A DNA stretch of 38,052 nt, from NCBI GenBank assembly GCA_003598975.1, contig QZIJ01000098.1, positions 1-38,052 on the forward strand, in the 5' to 3' direction. Below the pieces are notes generated by a model. The model was given only the letters and a program-made list of their open reading frames with translations. It ran no database searches and was not told where the DNA came from. Made by a program: the position numbers and the translations under genes. This DNA is from Anaerolineaceae bacterium (GTDB lineage: Bacteria > Chloroflexota > Anaerolineae > Anaerolineales > Villigracilaceae). Below, piece by piece: positions 1 to 10,049 of this stretch (within the stretch, counting starts at the first letter, position 1; the number at the start of each line of letters is the position of its first letter).

Positions 1-347
1 TTGGTCAAGACGCGCGAGCCGGTGTAGGGGATGCCGAACATCTCAAGCAGGGCAGGGACGTGCGCCTCGCGCGCATCGCCGCCGAGTCCCTCCGCGATGT
101 TGAAACAGATGTCGGGTCCGTATTCCTGAACCGTCTGTGGGAGGGTGCGGTCAGCCATCAGGAATTTTGTCTCGTGGCCGTCGCTTTCCAGTGCACCCTG
201 GATGTGGTGGATGGTCTCGATGTGGTCGAAGTCCGCGAACGCGTCGGGCGGGACGCCCTCGGGTTTGGGCTGGCTTTCGTCCTTGATGTTGGCGATGACG
301 GCGATCTTCCAATATCGTTTCATTCTGGAACCGGGAGGTTTCTCCAT
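1..347 (-). CDS. D-alanine--D-alanine ligase-like protein, N-terminal part (runs off the window)
   Basis: Reading the minus strand from 347 gives an open frame to the window edge (about 115 residues). It contains the family landmark FNIAEGLGGDAREAHVPALL followed by FGIPYTGS, seen in the N-terminal domain of D-Ala-D-Ala ligases (ATP-grasp family). These ligases join two D-alanines for peptidoglycan, though related ATP-grasp ligases use other substrates. The ATG at 345-347 is preferred because AGGAGT lies 8 nt upstream; an in-frame ATG at 321-323 (MKRYWK) is the alternative. The ATP-grasp catalytic part is outside the window, so family membership is fairly sure but substrate is not. The next upstream gene on this strand is a membrane protein. 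Confidence 0.8.
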   Translation of the reverse strand, partial: MEKPPGSRMKRYWKIAVIANIKDESQPKPEGVPPDAFADFDHIETIHHIQGALESDGHETKFLMADRTLPQTVQEYGPDICFNIAEGLGGDAREAHVPALLEMFGIPYTGSRVLT

Positions 348-474
348 TGGATGTTACTCCTGACTGTCTGCATGATTAATGTCAAATAGGGAGTATAAAA
401 CATCGTGGGAATATGACAAGGTTTATGATCGCTTCCAAAGTTTAAAATTTTCCCGCGGATTTACCGTGCTTCGT

Positions 475-1146
475 TTACCAGAATGGATGTTCCCGTATCG
501 GAAGTTTTTCGATTGGGTGAAAGTTGAATATTTGCAGGATGATTCCCCATGCGAGCGAAGTGGCGAATGAGAAAATGAATAATCCCAACCAGGCGAAAAT
601 ATATTTGCTCCAATGGCTGCGCGTGGACGCGTGATCGTCGCGTACCAGCCAGAATGCCAGCGCCATTGTCGAGCCGTAAACGATGAAGACGAACAGCCAC
701 AAGAAAAGACCTGCCGGCATGGCTTGCCATCCCGCAAAAAATATTCTGCCTTGTTGTTCCATTAGTATCCCGTACAGCCCCGTTGTGATGAACACCTGCG
801 GGGCAGTGAAATGATAACGACGCAAAACCAGCCACCACGTCAGCCACCACGCGGCGTAGAAACCGAGTCCCATGATCAGGTCAGGGATGAGTTGCGGATG
901 GAAGAGCGCGGGCTGGGAAGTGTTTTTGATGTATTCGTTCAACCACGCACTGAATTCCAGGATCAGGGTGCAGGCCAGAGTAGAGACCAGCAGGCGGAAG
1001 GGAGGCGTTCCCCTTATCGGAAGTCGCCAGCCGAGCAGGTATGCCAGCACGAACAACGGATATGGCAACAGCACCGGTGAATCAAAACACGCTAGAAAAA
1101 CCAGTCCGCCGCTGATGGCAAAGATCAATTTCCAGGTTTGATTCAT
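475..1146 (-). CDS. Hypothetical polytopic membrane protein
   Basis: A 223-residue protein of unknown function, made almost entirely of hydrophobic helices. I count about seven likely membrane segments, with Trp-rich stretches such as AAWWLTWWLV. The start at 1144-1146 (MNQTWKL) is chosen because AGGAA precedes it. A longer frame back to 1194 would add 16 charged residues before the first helix and has no better ribosome site. No catalytic motif, signal peptidase site or soluble domain is visible. It lies on the same strand as the D-Ala ligase-like gene, about 130 bp away, and is divergent from the atp operon. I do not recognise the family; the C-terminus is short and hydrophilic. Confidence 0.65.
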   Translation of the reverse strand: MNQTWKLIFAISGGLVFLACFDSPVLLPYPLFVLAYLLGWRLPIRGTPPFRLLVSTLACTLILEFSAWLNEYIKNTSQPALFHPQLIPDLIMGLGFYAAWWLTWWLVLRRYHFTAPQVFITTGLYGILMEQQGRIFFAGWQAMPAGLFLWLFVFIVYGSTMALAFWLVRDDHASTRSHWSKYIFAWLGLFIFSFATSLAWGIILQIFNFHPIEKLPIREHPFW

Positions 1147-1295
1147 CGTTGGTTCCTTTGCATGGAAGAACACCTTTTGGCCTTGCCTGGCCATTTGCTG
1201 TCAATCATACAGGAAAAATTCACGGAAAGTTGCACTCAAAAACAGCCTCCTGGCCGGCTAACGACGCTCTCACATGAGACTGCGATGAATGTAAC

Positions 1296-1324
1296 TAGAC
1301 AATCACCCCCGTTTCAGTTATCAT
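1296..1324 (+). promoter_or_regulatory. Candidate sigma-70-type promoter for the atp operon
   Basis: TAGACA (1296-1301) and TATCAT (1319-1324) are separated by 17 bp. Each matches the -35/-10 consensus at five of six positions. A start near 1331 would give an approximately 180-nt leader before atpA. Confidence 0.45.
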
Positions 1325-1385
1325 TAGTGCGTTCTTGTACCAATGGGCTGTAATAAAGATGATGGCTCGTGAAAACAGAATATTG

Positions 1386-1441
1386 CCGGGGATTTCGCCT
1401 CTTGAAAATCCCCGGTTCGCCCGGATAGAGTCTATCCGGGC
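1386..1441 (+). promoter_or_regulatory. Tandem hairpins in the atpA leader
   Basis: First hairpin: a 10-bp perfect stem CCGGGGATTT (1386-1395) with AAATCCCCGG (1406-1415) around a 10-nt loop. Second: GCCCGGATAGA (1419-1429) and TCTATCCGGGC (1431-1441) around one central G, a near-perfect 23-bp palindrome. Neither is followed by a T-tract, so a simple terminator is unlikely. They could be an mRNA stabiliser, a regulatory leader, or (the second) a protein-binding operator. Confidence 0.5.
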
Positions 1442-1510
1442 AGTTGTACGTAGTAACACCAATCCCGCAGGCGCCTGCCTGCAAAACCCCAAGTGCGGTG
1501 TGGAGGCATA

Positions 1511-3175
1511 ATGACAGACTTGATCAAACAAATCGCCGGCGATCTGCAGAAGCAAATCGAGGCATTTGAGCCGGAAATCGGCATTTCTGATGTTGGTACG
1601 GTTTCCGAGGCTGGCGATGGGATTGCCCGCGTGTTCGGTTTGGCAAATGTGAAATCACAGGAATTAGTGCAATTCGCGAACGGTGTCATCGGCATCGCGT
1701 TCAATCTGGAAAAGGATAGCGTCGGCGTCATCATCATGGGTGACTATGCCGGTGTGACCGAAGGGATGAGCGTGCGTGCTACGGGACGCATCGCCTCGGT
1801 TCCGGTCGGGGACGGGCTGGTGGGCCGCGTGGTCAACGCGCTGGGTGAGCCAATTGACGGCAAAGGTCCCATTCAGAACGCTGGATATCGCCCCATCGAG
1901 CGCATCGCGCCGGGCGTGATCTATCGTCAGGATGTGGATACCCCAGTGCAGACCGGCATCAAATCCATCGACTCGATGATCCCCGTCGGCCGCGGCCAGC
2001 GCGAACTGATCATCGGCGACCGCCAGACCGGCAAGACTGCTCTCGCCATTGACACGATCATCAATCAAAAAGGCAAGAACCTCATTTGTATTTATGTGGC
2101 CATCGGCCAGAAGAAAGCCGCCGTGGCGCGCACGCAAGGAATCCTCGAACGCGCTGGAGCGATGGAGCATACGATTATCGTTGTAGCCGCGGCCGATGAA
2201 GCCGCCGCCATGCAATATATCGCCCCGTACGCGGGCACATCCATGGGCGAGGAGTTCATGGAGACCGGTCGCGACGCGCTCGTGATCTTCGATGACCTCT
2301 CGAAGCACGCTTGGGCCTACCGTCAGGTCTCGCTCCTGCTCCGCCGCCCGCCCGGACGTGAAGCGTATCCCGGCGACGTGTTCTATCTCCACTCTCGATT
2401 GCTGGAACGCGCCGCGCGCCTGGCGACACAATATGTGATCGTCAAAAAAGACTTCAAGGATACGCTCGCGGACGCGAAAGACGGCGTGGATAAGAAAGTC
2501 TACAAGGGGCCGCTTTCCAGGCATGAAGCCGAAGAAGCGCACAAGGCTATGAAAGATGCTGATGCGCACAAAGTAGTCAAAGTGAAAGGCACCGGTGGTT
2601 CGCTTACAGCATTGCCAATCATCGAAACATTGCTTGGCGACGTTTCGGCTTACATCCCCACCAACGTTATTTCGATTACTGATGGACAGATATTCCTCGA
2701 AGGCAACCTGTTCAATGCTGGTATCCGCCCTGCGGTGAACGTGGGTATCTCCGTTTCGCGCGTGGGCGGTGACGCTCAGACCAAGGCCATGAAGCAGGTG
2801 GCGGCCCGCCTCCGCCTCGACATGGCCCAGTTCCGCGAACTCGCGGCCTTTGCCCAGTTCGGCTCGGACCTCGACAAGGCTACGCAGGCCCAACTCGGAC
2901 GCGGCCAGCGCATGCAGGAAATTCTCAAGCAACCACAGTACGCGCCAATGTCGCTGGAGAACCAGGTCATTGTGCTGTTCGCGGGAACCAACGGTTACGC
3001 CGATGATGTCCCGGTCGAGAAGATGCGCCAATGGGAACTGGACCTCGTCCGCTACATGGAAACGACCTATCCCGAGATCGGCAAGAGCATCACTGCGGAA
3101 AACAAAATCACCGATGACAACCGCGCCACGCTGGCCAAAGCGCTCGACGCGTTCAAAGTCTCCTGGCAGGCATAA
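1511..3175 (+). CDS. atpA: F1F0 ATP synthase subunit alpha
   Basis: Alpha subunit of the membrane ATP synthase, which forms the F1 catalytic hexamer with beta. The 554-residue product has the P-loop GDRQTGKT (169-176), [19 protein letters not shown] and VSRVGG, whose arginine reaches into the beta catalytic site. The start at 1511 follows GGAGG; an in-frame GTG at 1493 only adds a read-through of the ribosome site. The family is usually 500-515 residues. The excess is a Lys/Asp/Ala-rich insertion at about residues 305-360 (2423-2590), between RLLERAA and GGSLTALP, where typical homologues have a few residues. It is the first gene of atpA-G-D-C-mreB; F0 genes and atpH are not upstream. Confidence 0.97.
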   Translation: MTDLIKQIAGDLQKQIEAFEPEIGISDVGTVSEAGDGIARVFGLANVKSQELVQFANGVIGIAFNLEKDSVGVIIMGDYAGVTEGMSVRATGRIASVPVGDGLVGRVVNALGEPIDGKGPIQNAGYRPIERIAPGVIYRQDVDTPVQTGIKSIDSMIPVGRGQRELIIGDRQTGKTALAIDTIINQKGKNLICIYVAIGQKKAAVARTQGILERAGAMEHTIIVVAAADEAAAMQYIAPYAGTSMGEEFMETGRDALVIFDDLSKHAWAYRQVSLLLRRPPGREAYPGDVFYLHSRLLERAARLATQYVIVKKDFKDTLADAKDGVDKKVYKGPLSRHEAEEAHKAMKDADAHKVVKVKGTGGSLTALPIIETLLGDVSAYIPTNVISITDGQIFLEGNLFNAGIRPAVNVGISVSRVGGDAQTKAMKQVAARLRLDMAQFRELAAFAQFGSDLDKATQAQLGRGQRMQEILKQPQYAPMSLENQVIVLFAGTNGYADDVPVEKMRQWELDLVRYMETTYPEIGKSITAENKITDDNRATLAKALDAFKVSWQA

Positions 3176-3178
3176 GCA

Positions 3179-4063
3179 ATGGCATCTGCGCGTGAAATGC
3201 GGCTCCGCATTCGGAGCGTAAAAAATATCTCGCAGGTGACGCGGGCGCTGGAGGCCGTGAGCGCGAGCAAGGTGCGCAAGGCGGAGGAAGCCGTGAAAGC
3301 CACCCGCGCCTATGCCGGTAAAGCCTGGCAGGTGCTTACGCACGTGGCCAAACAGCCGGGACGCGAATCTTTGCATCCGCTGTTGACAAAGCGTGCCGAT
3401 ATTAAAAACACACTGGCCGTCGTCATCACCGGTGACCGCGGTCTGGCGGGCGGCTATAACACCAATGTGATCCGCTTTGTGGGGCGCAAGTTCGATCACT
3501 ATCAACATCCCGTTCATTTCGTTGCCGTTGGTCGCAAGGGGCGCGACCTGATGGTTCGCCGCAGGAAAAATGTGACAGCCGATTTCAGCAACCTGCCCGC
3601 CGCGCCGACATTCATGGATGTTTCCGCGATCGGCCGCATGGTGGTGGATGAGTTCCTCCAGGGCCGCGCCGACGAGGTCTACCTGATTTACACCGATTTC
3701 ATTTCCATGGCCAGGCAGGAGACGGTGATCAAACGCCTGTTGCCGTTGGAAGTGGATGGCGGCGAACGCGTGGAAGAATACGAAGCCAAGGCTGGGCCCG
3801 CGGCGGCGTACACCTACGAACCGGGTGAGAGCGAAATTTTGGATGAGATCATCCCGCGCTTTACCGGCTTGCAGGTTTATCAGGCTGTGCTCGAGTCGCA
3901 AGCCAGTGAACACGCGGCGCGCATGATTGCCATGCGCAACGCCACCGACAGCGCGCTGGAACTGGTGGAACAATTGAAACTGGCCTACAACAAAGTGCGT
4001 CAACAGGCGATCACCAATGACATTTTGGATATTGTGGGCGGCGCGAACGCGCTGGCTCAATAA
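3179..4063 (+). CDS. atpG: F1F0 ATP synthase subunit gamma
   Basis: Central-stalk gamma subunit that rotates inside the alpha3beta3 ring and couples proton flow to ATP synthesis. The 294-residue product starts MASAREMRLRIRSVKN, the usual N-terminal helix. It ends with the paired C-terminal helix, including ITNDILDIVGGANAL, a strongly conserved family ending. The ATG lies 3 bp after the atpA stop with no strong ribosome site, suggesting translational coupling. Length is typical. The central globular domain (GDRGLAGGYNTNVIR) is well conserved. It lies between atpA and atpD as in most bacteria. Confidence 0.96.
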   Translation: MASAREMRLRIRSVKNISQVTRALEAVSASKVRKAEEAVKATRAYAGKAWQVLTHVAKQPGRESLHPLLTKRADIKNTLAVVITGDRGLAGGYNTNVIRFVGRKFDHYQHPVHFVAVGRKGRDLMVRRRKNVTADFSNLPAAPTFMDVSAIGRMVVDEFLQGRADEVYLIYTDFISMARQETVIKRLLPLEVDGGERVEEYEAKAGPAAAYTYEPGESEILDEIIPRFTGLQVYQAVLESQASEHAARMIAMRNATDSALELVEQLKLAYNKVRQQAITNDILDIVGGANALAQ

Positions 4064-5482
<1,419 letters not shown>

Positions 5483-5483
5483 G

Positions 5484-5540
5484 TGTCAAGTGTTCCAGTG
5501 TCAGGTGTCACGTTTGTGGCACTTGATACATGACACTGGA
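5484..5540. repeat. Two interleaved inverted repeats between atpD and atpC
   Basis: TCCAGTGTCA (5494-5503) is perfectly complementary to TGACACTGGA (5531-5540). GTGTCAAGTG (5484-5493) pairs at 9 of 10 positions with CACTTGATAC (5520-5529). The two pairs cross, so they cannot both form in one simple hairpin. The segment is built from repeated words (GTGTCA, CAGTGTC, GACACTG). No T-tract follows, and atpC begins at 5548. Confidence 0.6.
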
Positions 5541-5547
5541 GAACCAT

Positions 5548-5991
5548 ATGACTATCAAATGTGAAATCGTTTCGCAAGACCGCATGGTGTACGAAGGCGA
5601 TGTGGACATTGTCGTTCTGCCGGGTTCGGCGGGCGAGATGGGCATCCTGCCGCATCACGCGCCCCTGCTCACCACGCTGAAATACGGCTTTATCAAAGTC
5701 CGCAAACAGGGGAACGAGGAAATTTTTGCCGTATCGGGCGGCGTGGCCGAAGTTCAGCCTGATATCGTCACCGTGCTGGCCGACGCGGCGGAAAATATCG
5801 AAGAAATTGATGTGGCCCGCGCTGAGCAGGCGCGTCAACGCGCACAGGATGTGCTTGCCAAAGGACTCCCTGCGGATACCGATGCCTACCTCGCGATTGA
5901 GGCCGCCCTGCGCCGCTCCAACCTTCGACTTGAGGCTGTCAAGCGTTATCGAAAGAGTTCCCGTCCCGCGAACCTTTCAGGAGAAAAATAA
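5548..5991 (+). CDS. atpC: F1F0 ATP synthase subunit epsilon
   Basis: Epsilon subunit of the central stalk, which links gamma to the c-ring and can inhibit ATP hydrolysis. The 147-residue product has the N-terminal beta-sandwich with DIVVLPGSAGEMGILPHHAPLL, the hallmark segment, and a C-terminal helical part rich in Arg and Ala. The ATG at 5548 follows GGAG at 5538-5541. An in-frame ATG at 5530 overlaps the inverted repeat and lacks a ribosome site. The tail is about 10 residues longer than usual (RKSSRPANLSGEK). The stop lies 3 bp before the GTG of the MreB-like gene. Confidence 0.95.
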   Translation: MTIKCEIVSQDRMVYEGDVDIVVLPGSAGEMGILPHHAPLLTTLKYGFIKVRKQGNEEIFAVSGGVAEVQPDIVTVLADAAENIEEIDVARAEQARQRAQDVLAKGLPADTDAYLAIEAALRRSNLRLEAVKRYRKSSRPANLSGEK

Positions 5992-5994
5992 TCC

Positions 5995-7002
5995 GTGGCA
6001 ATGTTCTCGAAAGACCTCGGCGTTGACCTGGGGACGATCTATACGCGTCTCGCGGACTCCGGCCAGGTGATTCTCGAAGAACCGACCATTGTTGCCATCG
6101 AGGTGGCGGAGCAGAAAATGGTGGCAGTTGGCGTGGAAGCGCGCGACATGGTGGGACGTGTCCCCGACACCATTGAGGTGGCGCGCCCGCTCAAGAACGG
6201 CGTCATTGCTGATTATGAAGTCACGCAGACCCTGCTCTCCTACCTGCTTCGCCGCGTGAGCGGGGCGATGCGTTTCATCCGCCCGCGCGTGATGATCTCC
6301 GTCCCGTATGGAGTCACCAGTGTGGAGCGCCGCGCCGTCTACGAGGCGGTGATGGAGGCGGGCAGTCACGAAGCGCATTTGATCCAGCAACCGCTGGCCG
6401 CCGCGCTCGGCATTGATCTGCCGATCGGTTCGCCTTCGGGGAACATGGTCATCTGCCTCGGCGGAGGCTGCACCGAAGCCGCGGTGCTGGCGATGTATGG
6501 CATTGTCTCTGCGGATACCCTGCGCGCCGGTGGACTGGACCTTGACGAGGCCATCGTCACGTACGTGCGGAGAAAGTACGGTGTCATCATCGGCCAGGTG
6601 ACAGCGGAGCAACTCAAGATCAAGATCGGCGCGGCCGTTCCCCAGGATAACGAGCAGAGCATGGAAGTGCAGGGACAAGACCAGGTCACAGGATTGCCGC
6701 GTCCCGTCACGTTGTCCACAGGAGAGATCGTGGAGGCGTTGCAGGATCCGCTGAAGCAGATGGTAGAGTCTTGTCGCAAGGTGCTCGAGAAGACCCCGCC
6801 CGAACTCGTCTCGGATATCATTGACCGCGGCGTGGCGATCTGCGGCGGTGGCGCGCTTCTGCGCGGCGTGGACAAACTGCTGACGAAATCCCTCGGCGTC
6901 CCCGCGTACCTGGTGGATAACCCGCTGACCTGTGTGGTGGAAGGCGCGGCCAAGGGGCTGGGGATGTACAACGTGTTGCGGCGCAGTCTGCCGCAGGTGT
7001 AA
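5995..7002 (+). CDS. mreB: MreB/Mbl-like bacterial actin with altered nucleotide-site motifs
   Basis: Actin-fold protein of the MreB/Mbl family, which normally forms filaments that guide lateral wall synthesis. The 335-residue length fits. Landmarks are VDLGTIYTRL (phosphate 1 loop, about 10-19), LIQQPLAAALG (129-139), CLGGGCTEAAV (154-164) and CGGGALLRGVDKLL near the C-terminus. Canonical MreB has DLGTANT, EEPMAAA and DIGGGTTE at these places. The Glu pair near the catalytic site is Gln-Gln here, and the phosphate-2 aspartate is Cys. The GTG start (5995) is 11 nt after AGGAG; ATG at 6001 is an alternative. It is the last gene of the atp operon. An mreB/mbl gene downstream of atpC also occurs in Bacillus. 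Confidence 0.88.
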   Translation: MAMFSKDLGVDLGTIYTRLADSGQVILEEPTIVAIEVAEQKMVAVGVEARDMVGRVPDTIEVARPLKNGVIADYEVTQTLLSYLLRRVSGAMRFIRPRVMISVPYGVTSVERRAVYEAVMEAGSHEAHLIQQPLAAALGIDLPIGSPSGNMVICLGGGCTEAAVLAMYGIVSADTLRAGGLDLDEAIVTYVRRKYGVIIGQVTAEQLKIKIGAAVPQDNEQSMEVQGQDQVTGLPRPVTLSTGEIVEALQDPLKQMVESCRKVLEKTPPELVSDIIDRGVAICGGGALLRGVDKLLTKSLGVPAYLVDNPLTCVVEGAAKGLGMYNVLRRSLPQV

Positions 7003-7016
7003 AAAAATTGAAATCG

Positions 7017-7046
7017 AAAGGCGTCTCGCTGTGAGACGCCTTTTTT
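7017..7046 (+). terminator. Rho-independent terminator of the atp-mreB operon
   Basis: The 11-bp perfect stem AAAGGCGTCTC (7017-7027) / GAGACGCCTTT (7033-7043) with a 5-nt loop runs into a T-tract (7041-7046). Confidence 0.93.
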
Positions 7047-7174
7047 GATTCAGCCCACTATTCATCGGAATTTACCCAGCAGGACTTCATCAAATCTTTA
7101 CATGGCGTCCAGAACAACTTTACACGCGTCTTTTACCATGCTTGTTAACAATCCTCTGCATAGACGAGCAAACC

Positions 7175-8551
7175 ATGAAATTTTTCAAGGAACCTTCCCG
7201 TATTACCATTACATTTTTTTTGCTGGCCGTAGTGATCGGCGGGGCCTGGTATTTTCTACAGTCTCCCGCTGCGAATGAAATCGCTGAGCCTTCCGTGCAG
7301 ACCGCCAAAGTCCGCACGGGCGACCTGGTGCTGTCGGCCATCGGTGCGGGGACGATAGTCCCTGCCGCGCAGGTGGATTTATCTTTCCAAACGAATGGCG
7401 TGCTGGCCGCGATTGACGTGGCGGTTGGCGATGCTGTCACAGCTGGTCAGGTGTTGGGGCGGCTGGAAGAGAACGCGCAGACGGAGGCGGACTTTCAGGC
7501 GTTGTTCTCGCCGCAGGGACTGGCGCAGGCCGAACTTGCGGTCTCCGATGCGGAAATTGTCCTGACTGCCGCCGAAAATGACTGGATCAACCTGATTGGT
7601 GAGGAAGCCTGGTATTGGGAGGGGCAACTCGCACAAGCACAGGCTGAACTGGATGCTTTGCTTCAGAATCCGTCGGCCCCGTCCGAGCAGATTGCGGATG
7701 CCCAATCGCGGGTGGATGTGGCACAAGGTTGGTTGATATATTGGCAACAACTTCACACAGATGAGCTGGAAACTACCTACAAGGTCATTGATTTCAAAAC
7801 CAAAAAGGTGACAAAGTTTCATTACGTTTACTATGAAGTGACCGACCAGGAACTGATGACGGCCTGCACCGCGCTGGAACTGGCGCGGGTCTCCTTGTTG
7901 GATGCCCAATCCGCGCTGGAAATCGTCCAGGCGGGACCCGAGGCGTTGACCGCGCCTCTCGCCGCGCTGGGGCCGCAGATGGCGCGTATCGAAAAAGCGC
8001 GTCAGGCCGTGGAACGGACGCGGCTGGTCGCTCCCTTCGATGGGACAGTCACCAGCCTGAATGGGACACTCGGACAAAACGTCGGCTCGTCTCCCGTGGT
8101 GACGCTCTCCACCGACCAATTGATGGTGCGCTTCTACCTGGACGAATCAGACTTGACGAAAGCGATGGTGGGCAACCCCGTCATCGTCACAGCGGAAGCA
8201 TATCCCGACCTTCCGCTAGACGGTCGGATCGTGATGGTGGAGCCGACTCTGCAAACGGTGGACGGCTCTCCCGCGGTGGTCGTCTGGGCCGCGTTGGCCG
8301 AGGGAACGGAATCCGCCCTTCTGTCAGGGATGAGCGTGGAGGTGGAGTCCATCGCGGGGGAAGCGCGCGACGCGCTCCTCGTCCCGATCCAGTCCCTGCA
8401 TTTGGTCGGCCCAGATTCGTACGCGGTCAATCTGGTCCTGCCCAATGGGTCGTTGGAATTGACGCCCGTCATAGTGGGCTTGCGCGATTACGCCAACGCC
8501 GTGATCCTGAGCGGGTTGAAGGTGGGGGACGTGGTCAGCACCGCGCCGTAG
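7175..8551 (+). CDS. HlyD/MacA-family periplasmic-adaptor-like fusion protein (copy 1)
   Basis: Membrane fusion/adaptor protein of an ABC export system. The 458-residue product has an N-terminal anchor (ITITFFLLAVVIGGAWYFL). A biotinyl-lipoyl-like half (VDLSFQTNGVLAAIDVAVGD), a long Ala/Gln-rich coiled-coil region (about 100-280), the second lipoyl half (VERTRLVAPFDGTVTSL) and a beta-barrel region ending in GLKVGDVVSTAP follow. The ATG at 7175 is chosen; the frame extends back to a TTG at 7142 without a ribosome site. It is clearly paralogous to the next gene, with the same domain order and many identical blocks such as RTGDLV and ALQTVDG-type motifs. ATPase and permease genes follow in the same operon. 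Confidence 0.87.
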   Translation: MKFFKEPSRITITFFLLAVVIGGAWYFLQSPAANEIAEPSVQTAKVRTGDLVLSAIGAGTIVPAAQVDLSFQTNGVLAAIDVAVGDAVTAGQVLGRLEENAQTEADFQALFSPQGLAQAELAVSDAEIVLTAAENDWINLIGEEAWYWEGQLAQAQAELDALLQNPSAPSEQIADAQSRVDVAQGWLIYWQQLHTDELETTYKVIDFKTKKVTKFHYVYYEVTDQELMTACTALELARVSLLDAQSALEIVQAGPEALTAPLAALGPQMARIEKARQAVERTRLVAPFDGTVTSLNGTLGQNVGSSPVVTLSTDQLMVRFYLDESDLTKAMVGNPVIVTAEAYPDLPLDGRIVMVEPTLQTVDGSPAVVVWAALAEGTESALLSGMSVEVESIAGEARDALLVPIQSLHLVGPDSYAVNLVLPNGSLELTPVIVGLRDYANAVILSGLKVGDVVSTAP

Positions 8552-8644
8552 TTTCTTTACAAATTCTTCATGCTCACTGCAAGGGAACTTTGCAGTTGCC
8601 TTCTAAACTCGCATTCATAAAAGTTTGAATCAATGGAGTCAATC

Positions 8645-10009
8645 ATGGAAAAAAATAATTCTTCATCCAAGCGAAAATCCCGCACCACCAGAACGACGAT
8701 GATCGTGATCGTGGTGGTTTTGCTGGTGGCGGCGGGCGCGTATTTTGCCTGGCCCAAAGCCGAAACTGTTGAGGCCACGCCCGCTTTGCAAACGACGAAG
8801 GTCCGCACAGGTGATCTGGTGATCACTGCCAGCGGCGCGGGGACGGTCGTTCCGTCCGCGCAGGTGGACCTGGCATTTCGCACAGGCGGCATCCTGAACG
8901 AGTTGAATGTGGCCGTCGGCGACACCGTCGAACGCGGGCAGGTGCTGGCGCGTCTCGAGGGAAGCGTGCAGGCCGAGGCGGATTTCCAGGCGCTGTTCAC
9001 TGCCGCTGGTCTGGCGCAGGCCGAACTGGCCGCGATCAATGCCCAGGAAGCGCTGGATGAGTCAACCAATATTCTCAAATATTTGTTGGGTGCGGACGCG
9101 TATTACTGGGAAATGCAATTGAATCAGGCCGAGGAAACTTTGACGCAATTGAACGCTGATCCCGCCGCCACCGCGACGCAGAAGAACGACACGCAGGCAG
9201 TGGTGGATAATGCGCGCACAAAACGCGACTATTTTCTGGATAAGTACATCGTTGCATTGGCGAAATCGGGTGAATACTTCATAGATGATTCCGATCTGGC
9301 GCTGGCCCGTTCCAATGTGGAGAATGCCAAATTGCTCCTGCAGGATGCCCAGTCTGCGCTGGAGATCGTTAAAGGCGGACCGTCGGCTTTGCAGTCGCCG
9401 CTCACCACACAAGGTCCAGAAATGGAACGTCTAGAACAGGCCCGCCTGAACGTGGAAAACTCACGTCTGGTTTCCCCCTTTGACGGTGTGGTGACGCGTC
9501 TCGATGCGGTGGTTGGACAGAGTGTTGGTTCCTCTTCGCTCCTGACAGTGGCCACGACCAACCAGTTGCTGGTGCGCTTCTATCTGGATGAAACCGATCT
9601 GGGCAAGGCAAACGTCAGCAACCGCGTCACGTTCACGTTCGACGCCTATCCCGACCAGTCCATTGGCGGCGAGATCGTCAGCGTGGAACCCGCCCTGCAA
9701 ACCGTGGACGGCACGCCTGTGGTCGTCGCCTGGGCGAAACTGACCGAGGAAAGCGAGGCCGTCATCCTCTCTGGCATGACTGTGGAAGTGGAAGTGATCG
9801 CAGCGGAAGCGCGTAACGTGTTGCTGGTCCCCGTCCAGGCTCTGCGCGAACTTGCCCCAGGTTCTTACGCGGTCTTCGTCGTCCAAGCGGATGGCTCGTT
9901 GCAGATGACTCCTGTCACCGTTGGTCTGCGCGATTATGCCAACGCCGAGATCTTGAGCGGACTCAAAGTCGGCGATGTGGTCAGCACAGGGACGGTGGAG
10001 ACCAAGTAA
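8645..10009 (+). CDS. HlyD/MacA-family fusion protein (copy 2)
   Basis: Second adaptor protein of the same export operon, 454 residues, with the same architecture as the gene before it. A basic N-terminus precedes one membrane helix (MIVIVVVLLVAAGAYFAW), then lipoyl halves around a long helical hairpin (about residues 100-260), a barrel, and a membrane-proximal end (GLKVGDVVSTG). ATG at 8645 is chosen because GGAG sits 6 nt upstream; the ATG at 8633 has none. The tandem pair suggests duplication. The two may form mixed hexamers or serve as alternatives on one MacB-type permease (inference). The helical hairpin differs most between copies, where contact with cargo or partner would be expected. 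Confidence 0.87.
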   Translation: MEKNNSSSKRKSRTTRTTMIVIVVVLLVAAGAYFAWPKAETVEATPALQTTKVRTGDLVITASGAGTVVPSAQVDLAFRTGGILNELNVAVGDTVERGQVLARLEGSVQAEADFQALFTAAGLAQAELAAINAQEALDESTNILKYLLGADAYYWEMQLNQAEETLTQLNADPAATATQKNDTQAVVDNARTKRDYFLDKYIVALAKSGEYFIDDSDLALARSNVENAKLLLQDAQSALEIVKGGPSALQSPLTTQGPEMERLEQARLNVENSRLVSPFDGVVTRLDAVVGQSVGSSSLLTVATTNQLLVRFYLDETDLGKANVSNRVTFTFDAYPDQSIGGEIVSVEPALQTVDGTPVVVAWAKLTEESEAVILSGMTVEVEVIAAEARNVLLVPVQALRELAPGSYAVFVVQADGSLQMTPVTVGLRDYANAEILSGLKVGDVVSTGTVETK

Positions 10010-10049
10010 TCAGTGATCAAATTTCAGTGATCAGTGATGAGGTGATGTG

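Larger units (their letters stand above)
1147..1510. other. Intergenic region between divergent membrane gene and atpA
   Basis: This 364-bp stretch has no credible ORF. It holds a plausible promoter (1296-1324), then an approximately 180-nt leader with two strong hairpins (1386-1415 and 1419-1441). A short palindrome GCAGGCGCCTGC (1467-1478) and the atpA ribosome site GGAGG (1502-1506) follow. Confidence 0.6.

Noticed and set aside
379-570. Small plus-strand ORF (63 codons)
   Set aside because: Overlaps the end of the membrane protein gene, and has no ribosome site or domain.
1404-1441. tRNA gene suggested by GGTTCG and paired arms
   Set aside because: No acceptor stem, D-arm or anticodon arm can be built around it.
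5977-7065. 362-codon minus-strand open frame over the mreB-like gene
   Set aside because: Antisense shadow of a well-recognised gene; contains the terminator region.
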